From NCBI RefSeq assembly GCF_002917105.1, contig NZ_PQFZ01000008.1:124001-188000 (forward strand): a stretch of 64,000 bases of DNA, given 5' to 3'. Of the stretch, positions 8,667-16,667 are shown in pieces. Position 1 is the stretch's first letter; each line of letters begins with the position of its first letter. Below the pieces are notes generated by a model. That model was not told where the DNA came from, searched no databases, and saw only the letters and a program-made list of their open reading frames with translations. The position numbers and the translations under genes were made by a program. The stretch comes from Allobosea psychrotolerans. Its GTDB lineage: Bacteria; Pseudomonadota; Alphaproteobacteria; Rhizobiales; Beijerinckiaceae.

Positions 8667-9932
8667 TCACCGGGACAGGCTGGAATCGTGCTTGTACACG
8701 GCCAGCAGATTGGATGTGTTGCCGAGGATTCGGTCGTTGTTGATCATGATCGGTGCCGAGAGCGCGTCGCGCATGAGGCGTGTCAGGCTCGACGGGCTGT
8801 CGTTGCGATAGCCCTGGATACCGCAGATCAGGAAGGCTTGGCTGACGATCTCGCCGACGCTCTGAGACGCGGCGATCTTGATGCTGTTCATCGCCACGAC
8901 AAAGCCCATCGAGGAGAGCTCGTCGGCATCGTCGCGCGCGCGTTCGTAACGGTCGAGCCCGGCGACGACCAGCGCTTTGAACTGCTGCAGGCGAGCGAGC
9001 AGCTCGGCCAGGCGCAGCGCGCTGGGCGGTGTCGTGCCCGGGCGCTTGCGGGCCTCGCCGCGCACGAAGCTCTCGGCGCGCGCAACAGCCTCGGCGGCGA
9101 TCCCGTACCACACGGCGGCCCAGAGCAGATGGGCATGGGCAAGCATGGATTGCGCTGCGATCTCGGCGAAGGGCGTCGGAATGATCTGTTGAGCGGGCGC
9201 GCGGCCGGCAAAGGTGAAATTGTCGGAGCAGGTACCGCGCATGCCCATCGTGTCCCAGACGGCGCTGCGCTCCAGCCGGTATTGATCTCGGGTCACCACT
9301 GCCATGACTTGGTCGGAGGGCGGTGCTTCGGGCGTGCGGCGGGCTGTGATCAGGATGGCATCGGCCTGCGCGCCATAGGAGATCAGGCAGCCCTCTTTTT
9401 CGAGGGTGAAGTCCTCGCCGTCGCGCACGACGCCACAGACGCTGCTGCGCAGGTCGCCGCCGACGCCGCCGCCTTCGGTCGTAGCCGAAGCGAGCAGGAG
9501 CTGCTCGCGGGCGATCCGCGCCATGAAACCGCGATGCCAGGAATCCGCAGCGCAATGCACCACGAGGCTCGACACCTTGATCTGGTGCATCGCGTAGATC
9601 ATGCCGGTCGAGGAGCAGCCCTGGGCCAGGACGGAGGCGATCTCGGCGATGGTGGCGAGGCTCGCTTGCTCGCCGCCATCGGCGGCCGGGATCATGATGC
9701 CCAGAAGGCGCTGCGCCCGCAGCGCATCGAAGGCTTCCTGCGGGAAGCGCGCCTTCGCATCGACGTCGGCGGCATGCTCGGCTGCGATTCGTGCAACCGC
9801 GCGGGCCTTGGCGACCATGGCCTTCTCGTTCTCTGCACGCGCGCCGAGGTCGACCAGGACGGGGCGCTGCCTGCTTTCGGCCAGCATCCCGGGCTGCGAC
9901 TGGGGTGCGGGACGGCCAGCGAGGCGCGCCAT
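8667..9932 (-). CDS. Acyl-CoA dehydrogenase-like flavoprotein
   Basis: 421 residues with the acyl-CoA dehydrogenase fold: helical N-terminal domain (35-140, including [16 protein letters not shown]), beta middle domain ([15 protein letters not shown], then [16 protein letters not shown]), and helical C-terminal domain. The usual catalytic 'YEGT' stretch reads ILGNTSNLL, so the base is not in the classical place. Its ATG overlaps the carrier-protein stop by four bases (ATGA), indicating translational coupling, and the ligase gene follows after four bases. The context suggests that the substrate is an aminoacyl or acyl thioester on the carrier protein, perhaps oxidised at the alpha-beta or C-N bond; this is inference. 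Confidence 0.85.
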   Translation of the reverse strand: MARLAGRPAPQSQPGMLAESRQRPVLVDLGARAENEKAMVAKARAVARIAAEHAADVDAKARFPQEAFDALRAQRLLGIMIPAADGGEQASLATIAEIASVLAQGCSSTGMIYAMHQIKVSSLVVHCAADSWHRGFMARIAREQLLLASATTEGGGVGGDLRSSVCGVVRDGEDFTLEKEGCLISYGAQADAILITARRTPEAPPSDQVMAVVTRDQYRLERSAVWDTMGMRGTCSDNFTFAGRAPAQQIIPTPFAEIAAQSMLAHAHLLWAAVWYGIAAEAVARAESFVRGEARKRPGTTPPSALRLAELLARLQQFKALVVAGLDRYERARDDADELSSMGFVVAMNSIKIAASQSVGEIVSQAFLICGIQGYRNDSPSSLTRLMRDALSAPIMINNDRILGNTSNLLAVYKHDSSLSR

Positions 9933-10177
9933 CAGACGCGCTCGCTCTGGATGCTCTGGATCGCGTTTTCGATCGCCACGACGGAAGCGAAGTTGCGGCG
10001 GTTCATCATCTTGTCGGGAAACTCGACCTCGAAGGCTTCTTCGAGCGCCATCATCAGCTCGACGGTGCCAAACGAGGTCAGGCCGGCATTGTGGAGATCG
10101 GCGTCATCGGCGAGGGTGGCGACGTCGATCGGCAGCCGCGCCGTCGTCTTGAGGATGTCCCTGATCCTGTTCTTCAT
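9932..10177 (-). CDS. Aminoacyl carrier protein (acyl-carrier-protein fold)
   Basis: 81 residues, four-helix carrier-protein pattern. Ser35 in AGLTSFGTVELMMAL is the phosphopantetheine attachment site (the DSL-type motif is changed to LTS). It is followed by acidic helix II (ALEEAFEVEFPD), the usual docking surface. Start ATG 10177 gives the standard carrier length; the frame is open further upstream without support. First gene of the five-gene operon that runs down to the GH2 gene. Known relatives accept glycine or alanine from the ligase encoded two genes downstream. Confidence 0.88.
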   Translation of the reverse strand: MKNRIRDILKTTARLPIDVATLADDADLHNAGLTSFGTVELMMALEEAFEVEFPDKMMNRRNFASVVAIENAIQSIQSERV

Positions 10178-10594
10178 CGTTTGGCTCTGCCCATTTTGTC
10201 CGCTGGCAACCTCTGGCAGGAGAATGACGGCCTCATGCGAAGATCCTGCGAGCGCGTCATGCGCCCGCCGAAGCTCCCCGGGTCTCATCTCTCGCGAAGG
10301 CCGGCTGGATGGTGTTCGACGCAGTGTTTCTTTGCAGCTTCGGCATAGCGCAGAACATTTAATGGCGTGTTGCAGGTATCGATGAAAGTTCAGGCGCTCA
10401 TCCTAATGACGACGTTTGGTAAACGCCCTTGCAACGGTCCGGGTGCACAAAATTGGCGATAGCTCGTTTACGATATTTTCAGATTTCGTCCGGCGCAGGC
10501 GGCTCGGCGCGCCCTTCGAAGCCGTTCGGCTGCTATATCGGGTCTCCCGGCGGAGATGTCGCGCTGCTGATGCCGGAAGGGAGCTCGAGGCATA
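10178..10594 (+). other. Divergent intergenic region, no gene seen
   Basis: 417 bp between the carrier-protein operon (leftward) and the acyltransferase (rightward). It must hold both promoters. I see no convincing promoter hexamer pair, RNA gene or long inverted repeat. A GC-rich stretch at 10497-10540 and an AT-richer stretch around 10445-10490 are the only compositional features. Confidence 0.5.
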
Positions 10595-11785
10595 GTGACG
10601 TTCGGATCGCGTCTTGCAGACCACAAGGGCGTTGGCCCGGGCTTCGATGCGGTGCGTATCGGGCTCGCGCTTTCGGTGCTCTATATTCACACCGCCCTGC
10701 TGCGGGCAGGGACTCCCGAAGCCGCGCTCGCGCCAGTCGCGCCCTATGTGCCGATGGCCCAATGGGCACTCGACTTCGCGCCGCTGCCGATGTTTTTCGC
10801 GCTGAGCGGGTTTCTGGTCGCAGGCAGCGCCGAGCGGCTGTCGATCGGGCAGTTCGTCGTCAATCGCGGCCTGCGCATCCTGCCGGCGCTGGCCGTCGAG
10901 ATCATCCTGTCGGCGCTCGTCCTGGGACCGTTGCTGACGATCTACGGCATCGGCGCTTACGTCTCGGATCCGCTCTTCGCGCGCTATTTCCTGAACATCC
11001 TGGGCAACATCCACTACGAGCTGCCGGGTGTGTTTCTCGACAATCCCAATCCGGGCATCGTCAACGGCTCGCTCTGGACGGTGCCGCATGAAATCGCCTG
11101 CTACGTCCTGCTGGTCGGGGCCATGTTCACCGGCCTGTTTCGCCGGCGCCTCCTCGTCCTGCTTGCGACGCTGGCGCTGTTTGGCGTCTCGATCGGCATC
11201 TTCCTTTGCGGCAAGCTCGGCATCGTGCTGCCCTATCACGACGCCCTCAGCTATCTGTTCGTGACGCGCGGCGCGGCGCGGCTGGTGCCGCTCTTCCTTG
11301 CCGGCATCGCGCTCTACCAGTACCGCGACCGCATTCCCTACCGCTTCGGATATGCGGTGGCCTGCGTCGCCGCCTATGTCGCGATCGCGTCTTTCGGCAC
11401 GCCGGACTGGAACGCCAATCCGATCTTCAGCTTCGTCACGGCGCCGATCTTCGCCTATATCGTGGTCTATGCCGGGTTGTCGCCGAAGCTCGTCTTCAAG
11501 CCGCTCGCGCGCGGCGACTACTCCTACGGCATCTATCTCTACGGCTACCCGCTGCAGCAGGCGATGATCCAGCTCATGCCGTGGATCGACAACCGGCCGG
11601 CCTTCTTCGCGCTGTCGATTGCTGCCGCGAGCGCAATGGCGATCTTTTCCTGGCATGCCATCGAGAAGCCGATTCTGCGCCTGCGCCGCAAATTCTCGCT
11701 GACGGCGCGGATCCATACGGGGCAGGTTGACCCCGCCTCCGGCGCGGCGCTTCCGCCCGGTCAGACGGTTCCGGCCGCCAAGTAG
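10595..11785 (+). CDS. AT3-family membrane acyltransferase
   Basis: 396 residues, about ten transmembrane helices. The N-terminal signature FDAVRIGLALSVLYIHT corresponds to the acyltransferase-3 motif (Arg followed by a His about ten residues later), then PMFFALSGFLVAGS, another family hallmark. Family role: O-acetylation or other acylation of extracellular or lipid-linked sugars using acyl-CoA at the inner membrane. GTG 10595 is preceded by GAGG. Its last 25 bp overlap the 3' end of the polymerase gene on the other strand. Most likely it decorates the polysaccharide made by this locus. Confidence 0.87.
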   Translation: MTFGSRLADHKGVGPGFDAVRIGLALSVLYIHTALLRAGTPEAALAPVAPYVPMAQWALDFAPLPMFFALSGFLVAGSAERLSIGQFVVNRGLRILPALAVEIILSALVLGPLLTIYGIGAYVSDPLFARYFLNILGNIHYELPGVFLDNPNPGIVNGSLWTVPHEIACYVLLVGAMFTGLFRRRLLVLLATLALFGVSIGIFLCGKLGIVLPYHDALSYLFVTRGAARLVPLFLAGIALYQYRDRIPYRFGYAVACVAAYVAIASFGTPDWNANPIFSFVTAPIFAYIVVYAGLSPKLVFKPLARGDYSYGIYLYGYPLQQAMIQLMPWIDNRPAFFALSIAAASAMAIFSWHAIEKPILRLRRKFSLTARIHTGQVDPASGAALPPGQTVPAAK

Positions 11786-13023
11786 TGGGGGCGAGCGCCG
11801 ACAGGCTCGGCGGTGAGCTCCGCTTCGGCTGCATCGGGCGCGGCATCGCTGGTGCCCGTCAGGAACCACAGCAGCGCCGCGGTCTTGATCGAGTAGACGG
11901 AATCGCTGACGAGCATCAGCAGGCAAATATAGGTCGCGACGCAGACCTTGAAACGCCAGGCCCGGCGCGAGCGTTCAGGCGTGAAGATGAAGAGGCTCCA
12001 GAAGCCGATCGCGCCGATCAGCCCGATCTGGTTGAGTGAATAGGCGTAACCGGAATCCGACAGGAAGGGCTTGTCCGGCGAAAGGCCCCAGACAGCCGAA
12101 GGCGACAGCGAGGTCACCAGCCGTGCCGTCCAGAGCAGCCGGCCGGAAAAGTTGTTCTGCCAGCTCACCTCCGCACTGGTGAAGCCGTATATGGCCAGCC
12201 CCGCCAGAACGAAGAAGGGCGCGGCCAGCCAGACGAAGCGTGGCGTGCGCGGCGCGAGGAGCCAGGCGAGCGTCGCGACGATGCAGACATTGGCGCCGAA
12301 GCGGGAGTCGCTGAGAATGATCGCGCCGATGCCGGTCGCCATCGTCAGCCAGCGCTTGTTCATCTCTTTCCGGTTCAGGCACCAGATATAGATGATCGCG
12401 CCGAAATTTCCGGTCGAGATCGGCTCCAGGAAGACCGACGAGGCGCGATGCGGCCCCAGGAAGGGCAGCAGCGTGCGCGCATCGGGCCGCATGCCCGACG
12501 CAAAGAGCGCGCCGGTATCGGCCTTGACGTCGGAGGGCGCGACCGTGCCACGCGCGACGTAGTATTTGATGATATTGAAGTATTTGACGTAGACGTCGAG
12601 CGCCAGGAATTCGAAGAGGCCGAAGGCCACGACGATCAACCCGCTGATCAGGGCCGCGCGATCGGCCAGACGCGGGTCCCGGCAGCTCTGCCCAAGCAGG
12701 TAGAAGGCGATCGGGATCAGAAAATCACGCACCGCCTTCGGATCGAGCAGCGGGCGCATCGCCATCAGCATGGCGGCGTAGGACATGAAGACGGCCAGCA
12801 CGATATAGGGCGCAACGTTCCGACCGAGGCCGAGATAGAGCGCTGTGGCCACGAGCAGCACCTCGGAGCCCATGACCATGGTGTCGTTGACGCCCATGAC
12901 ATTCGTGTTGAGGAAGCACAGCGCGGTGTTGAAGGTGAGCGCCCCCACCAGCAGCGCGAGCGTCAGGGGGGAGGGCGGCTGCGAGCCGTCTGCGTCCGCG
13001 ACATGATCCCGGGCGGATGTCAC
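11761..13023 (-). CDS. O-antigen ligase / Wzy-type polysaccharide polymerase
   Basis: 420 residues with about ten to twelve transmembrane segments and a larger periplasmic loop after residue 160 (DVKADTGALFASGMRPDARTLLPF), the layout of the Wzy/WaaL superfamily. Start GTG 13023 overlaps the stop of the Wzz gene (GTGA), so the two are translationally coupled; a GTG 18 bases upstream is possible but less likely. Expected reaction: joining of lipid-linked repeat units in the periplasm. Sequence identity inside this superfamily is low, so polymerase rather than ligase is inferred from the wzz and wzx neighbours. Confidence 0.78.
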   Translation of the reverse strand: MTSARDHVADADGSQPPSPLTLALLVGALTFNTALCFLNTNVMGVNDTMVMGSEVLLVATALYLGLGRNVAPYIVLAVFMSYAAMLMAMRPLLDPKAVRDFLIPIAFYLLGQSCRDPRLADRAALISGLIVVAFGLFEFLALDVYVKYFNIIKYYVARGTVAPSDVKADTGALFASGMRPDARTLLPFLGPHRASSVFLEPISTGNFGAIIYIWCLNRKEMNKRWLTMATGIGAIILSDSRFGANVCIVATLAWLLAPRTPRFVWLAAPFFVLAGLAIYGFTSAEVSWQNNFSGRLLWTARLVTSLSPSAVWGLSPDKPFLSDSGYAYSLNQIGLIGAIGFWSLFIFTPERSRRAWRFKVCVATYICLLMLVSDSVYSIKTAALLWFLTGTSDAAPDAAEAELTAEPVGARPHYLAAGTV

Positions 13024-14972
13024 GCGGCTGCCCTTGGCCACCTTCGGAACAGGCGCTCGGTCTCGCCAGGGGTCACGAGCGCCACGACGAGCTGGCCGGT
13101 CGGATCGACCTTGGACGCCGCGCGGATGATGTCGGGCACCCCCATGCCCGAGAGATCCGCCGCCAGCACAATCGCGTCGGGCGAGATCGCGCGGGTGCTG
13201 TCGGTGGCATCGGAACGCAGGATGAGCACGAAATTGCTGCGGCGCGACCCGCTTCCGGACGGACCCGTACCCGCATCGATCCGCCGCATGTTGATGTCGT
13301 TGCGCCCTGCACTCTCGCGGTAGATCAGGACGCTCTCACCGATCTCCGCCAAGGCCTGGGCGAGGTGTTGAGCGATATCGGCCTGGATCGCTGCGTCGAG
13401 CGGCCCGGCGATCAGGACGGAGGCCGGTAGATGTCGCCCGAACCGCGCCTGGAGCAGTTTTGCGGTCGGTGCGAGCGCAGCCTGCCGCTCGGCCACGTCC
13501 TTGGGCAACCGCGCCACGCTGGCGACGCCCAGGATCTCGCCGGCCTGTTTGGGGGTCAGCGCGCTCTGCGGCAGCAGGCGGGCGGTTCGTTGGGGCAGCA
13601 GTTCAAGCAGATAGGCTATTCCCAGCCCAGCGCAGGCCCCAAACAGCAACGCGGCTGCCAGGACGATGATCGCAGGCGGTTTGGATGCGACAGCGGGCGG
13701 GACGGCTTCGGACAGCAGACGGGAATTGCTCGTCTCGATCTTCTTCTGCTGGTCGAGTTCTCGGGCGCGGGTCAACGATGCGTTGTAGACGGCGCGGATG
13801 GCCTCGGCCTCGCTCTCAAGCTGGCGGAGCCGGATCTCGGCCACCCCGCTGTTTTCCTGCGAGCGCGTCAACTCGCTGGCGCGCTTCTGCAGATTGGCCA
13901 GGTTGGCCTCGGCCTGACGATAGGCCTGCTGCACGGATGAGCGCACGCGTCCCAGCTCCGCGGCGAGCAGCTTGCGCGTTTCGGCGAGCTCCGCCCTGAT
14001 CTCGATCAGTCGCGGGTGCTGGGGCATCAATGTTTGCGCCAGGCTCGCCGCTTCACGCGCCGTCTGCGCGTATTGCGTACGGAGCGACACGATGCTGGTC
14101 GAGGTCAGGGCTTCGGGAATGGTCTCGGAGAGCAGCCCATTGTCCCGCAGGTTGGCAATGCCGTCGCGGCGCGCTGTCTGGCGGGCCAATTCAGCGCTGG
14201 CCTGGCTGATCTGGGTATAGAGATCGCGCAACTGCTGCGTCACCACGAGCCCGGTCTCGCCGGTGCTGACGAGATTGTTCTTGATCCGAAAGGCCTGAAC
14301 GGCCGCTTCGGCATCGTTAAGCTGCGTTCGCAACCCGGCAATCTGACTGATCAGAGACTCGTTGGCACGCTCGACTGCGCCGCGGCGCCCGTCATTGCCC
14401 TGGCGGAAATAAGCCCTGGCCAGCGCGTTTGCGATATCGGCCGATTTCGTCGCGTCGGGATGCGACACGATGATGCGGAAGACGAGCGAGTTCTCGACCC
14501 GCTGGATGACGATGGCACGGCGCAGCGCATCCATCGTTTGGGCAGCGCGCTGTTGCGGGGTCGGCATCAAGAGCTTGCCGAAATGGCGTGCGAGAAACCC
14601 GGGTTGGGGCGCGAAGGCGCTGTCCTGTTCAAGGTCGAGATCGCTGATCACCTGGCGCAGCACGCCTGACGATGTCATGACCAGAGACTGGCTATCGACA
14701 TTGGCGAAGTCGATCGAAGCCGAGCTGTCCGAACGTACGATATCCTTGCCGACGATCTGCAGGGCCTGAGGGTCGACGAGCAATTCGGCTGTCGCGCGAT
14801 AGACAGGTGTCTGGACAGCGAGATAGGCGAGAGCGAGCAGCAGCGTCGCGCAGGCGCTGGCGGCCACCATGAGGCGCCTGCGCTTCAGCAGGTTCAGCAG
14901 CTCCGGCACGCCGAATGCCGGGGTCGGCGACGGCGCGTCGTGTCGTCCGCCGACCTCCAACGCAGTAACCAC
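13020..14972 (-). CDS. Wzz/GumC-type chain-length protein with degenerate kinase-like domain
   Basis: 650 residues. Transmembrane segment 1 is at about 34-54, followed by the Wzz domain (YRATAELLVDPQ), then long coiled coils (about 200-410) and transmembrane segment 2 at about 433-457. The cytoplasmic C-terminus (about 480-650) looks like a bacterial tyrosine kinase ATPase fold, but where Walker A should be it reads AGPLDAAIQADIAQHLAQAL, with no GK[TS], and no terminal Tyr cluster is present. So it probably sets chain length and export geometry without kinase activity, or relies on a kinase encoded elsewhere. GGGAGG precedes the GTG start. The polymerase gene is coupled downstream. Confidence 0.88.
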   Translation of the reverse strand: MVTALEVGGRHDAPSPTPAFGVPELLNLLKRRRLMVAASACATLLLALAYLAVQTPVYRATAELLVDPQALQIVGKDIVRSDSSASIDFANVDSQSLVMTSSGVLRQVISDLDLEQDSAFAPQPGFLARHFGKLLMPTPQQRAAQTMDALRRAIVIQRVENSLVFRIIVSHPDATKSADIANALARAYFRQGNDGRRGAVERANESLISQIAGLRTQLNDAEAAVQAFRIKNNLVSTGETGLVVTQQLRDLYTQISQASAELARQTARRDGIANLRDNGLLSETIPEALTSTSIVSLRTQYAQTAREAASLAQTLMPQHPRLIEIRAELAETRKLLAAELGRVRSSVQQAYRQAEANLANLQKRASELTRSQENSGVAEIRLRQLESEAEAIRAVYNASLTRARELDQQKKIETSNSRLLSEAVPPAVASKPPAIIVLAAALLFGACAGLGIAYLLELLPQRTARLLPQSALTPKQAGEILGVASVARLPKDVAERQAALAPTAKLLQARFGRHLPASVLIAGPLDAAIQADIAQHLAQALAEIGESVLIYRESAGRNDINMRRIDAGTGPSGSGSRRSNFVLILRSDATDSTRAISPDAIVLAADLSGMGVPDIIRAASKVDPTGQLVVALVTPGETERLFRRWPRAAA

Positions 14973-15073
14973 CCAACGCCTCCCGAAACCCGGCCTATGC
15001 CTTCAGCCGGCACTGCGCTCCCGAAGGGCGTGCGGCGAGGGCTCTGCAAATTCAGAGCCCATGCTGCCGCCGT

Positions 15074-15150
15074 GTGGTTAAAATTCCCTGAAGCAAATAG
15101 CTGAAATTTGGCTGTTCTGTCGAGAGTCGTAGAAAATCGGATTTAACCAC
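15074..15150. promoter_or_regulatory. Inverted repeat GTGGTTAAA ... TTTAACCAC in divergent promoter region
   Basis: Perfect 9-bp arms at 15074-15082 and 15142-15150, 59 bp apart, inside the unusually AT-rich gap between the wzz-wzy operon and the five-gene rightward operon. The spacing is too large for a simple hairpin terminator and fits a pair of operator sites on one face of the DNA. GGTTAA resembles half-sites of CtrA-like regulators, but I cannot assign a protein. Confidence 0.4.
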
Positions 15151-15204
15151 GATTGATACGGCTTAGATTCGGATGTTTATTACCGTCTGCCCCGATGATA
15201 GATA

Positions 15205-15220
15205 GATTTTTAGAAAAATC
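15205..15220. promoter_or_regulatory. Perfect palindromic element GATTTTT-AG-AAAAATC
   Basis: Seven-base perfect arms with a two-base centre, placed 220 bp before the first glycosyltransferase start. The dyad and AT content fit a dimeric repressor operator. It could also be the loop of a small hairpin in the leader RNA. The rest of 14973-15440 holds no gene that I can support. Confidence 0.4.
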
Positions 15221-15440
15221 GTCCTGACTTTACACTGGCCGGCGCCGCTGTCGCCTAGAGATTGATCCTGGGTGGAGCCTCAACCTTGCAGACCCGCTTT
15301 CGATCCCCCGTGACAGCCCGTACAGCGTCGCATCCCGTGATGCTGGAACAGCGCAAGACATCATGAACGCGTCCTGCAGCATAAAGGACGGGTCGGCCGG
15401 GGGCCCCTCCCATGGCCGCGGCCCGCGGGAACGGAGCGGC

Positions 15441-16667
15441 ATGCGGATTCTGATGGCCTGCGCGGCTTTTCCTCCGTTCATCGATGGCGGCGGACCGATC
15501 TCGGCGATGATCGTGGCAAAGCTGTTGCTGGCCGCCGGTCACGACGTCGAAGTGGTCAACGTCGCCGGCGAGGACAAGCACGAGATTTTCGATGGCGTGC
15601 CGGTCCACCGGCTTCGTTCACTCAATATCGACTGGAATTATCGCCTGCCGCGCCCTGCGTGGAAAAAACTCGTCTGGCACGCGCTGGAAAATTTCAATCC
15701 TCGCGCCTTCCTCGCGATGCGCCGCGAGATCAGGCGTGTCCGGCCCGATATCGTCCTCACGGACTCCATCGAAAACATCAATGTGGCGACTTGGGCCGCC
15801 GCCAAGAGCCTGGGCGTACCCGTCTGCCACATTCTGCGAAGCACCTTCCTCCTGTGCTGGAAGGGCAGCATGTGGCGCAACGGCGACAATTGCGCCCGCG
15901 CCTGCAGCTCCTGCCGGGCGACCTCCTATGGCAAAAAGCTGATGTCGCGCTTCGTCGATGCCGTGGTGGGCGAGACCGATTTCATCGCCGCGCGCCATTT
16001 CAGCGAGGGATATTTTCCCCATGCGACCTCACATTGCATTCCCGGCGCGATCGCGCCGCGCGATGTGCCCTTGCCGCGCATGGCGCCCCGCGAGGGCAGG
16101 CCGCTGCGACTGGGCTTCATCGGCGTCCATGATCCGATCAAGGGGCTCGATACGCTGGCTGCGGCCGCACACCGCCTGAAAGGACAGGCGGTCGAGTTCC
16201 TGATCGCCGGAACCGGGCAGGGCGACTATGCAGCCGCACTGCCGGACCGTTTTCCGCAGGAGAACACGCGCTTCCTCGGCTGGGTGCAGCCCGATGCGTT
16301 CTTTCCCCAGATCGACGTCCTCGTGGTGCCCTCTGTCTTCCGGGAGCCTTTTGGACGCGTCGTGATCGAGGCCTTCGTCCACGGCGTTCCGGTCATTGGA
16401 GCACGGTCGGGCGGCATTCCCGAAACGATCGAGCCCGGAATCAACGGCGCCCTGTACGCGCCTGGAGACGATGGCGCATTGGCGCAGCACATCACTGAAT
16501 TCGTGCAGAACCCGGAGCGTATCGCCACGCTTTCCCAGGGAGCGCTTGCAGCGGCCCGGCGCTACGCGCCCGAACGCATTGCTTCGTCCTATGAGGCCGT
16601 CTTCGCCCAGTTGCTGCGCGGTGCGCAGCCGCGACGCGTGCCGATGATTCAGGACGCAAGCCCGTGA
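15441..16667 (+). CDS. Glycosyltransferase family 4
   Basis: 408 residues from ATG 15441 (GGAG upstream); a frame extending to 15363 has a low-complexity leader and is not preferred. GT-B fold: N-terminal GGGPISAMIVAKLL acceptor-side loop, C-terminal donor domain with EPFGRVVIEAF (E-x7-E motif) and GARSGGIPE. A cysteine-rich insert, CARACSSCRA (about residue 155), is shared by some GT4 enzymes and might bind metal. Cytoplasmic or peripheral enzyme that adds one sugar to the lipid-linked repeat unit. First of five genes linked by stop/start overlaps. Confidence 0.9.
   Translation: MRILMACAAFPPFIDGGGPISAMIVAKLLLAAGHDVEVVNVAGEDKHEIFDGVPVHRLRSLNIDWNYRLPRPAWKKLVWHALENFNPRAFLAMRREIRRVRPDIVLTDSIENINVATWAAAKSLGVPVCHILRSTFLLCWKGSMWRNGDNCARACSSCRATSYGKKLMSRFVDAVVGETDFIAARHFSEGYFPHATSHCIPGAIAPRDVPLPRMAPREGRPLRLGFIGVHDPIKGLDTLAAAAHRLKGQAVEFLIAGTGQGDYAAALPDRFPQENTRFLGWVQPDAFFPQIDVLVVPSVFREPFGRVVIEAFVHGVPVIGARSGGIPETIEPGINGALYAPGDDGALAQHITEFVQNPERIATLSQGALAAARRYAPERIASSYEAVFAQLLRGAQPRRVPMIQDASP

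Noticed and set aside
8586..10385. 599-codon plus-strand frame opposite the dehydrogenase and carrier genes
   Set aside because: Low-complexity shadow; both genes on the minus strand carry family motifs.
10403..11926. 507-codon minus-strand open frame opposite the acyltransferase
   Set aside because: Asp/Arg/Gln-rich shadow of a high-GC membrane gene; the plus strand has the AT3 family motifs.
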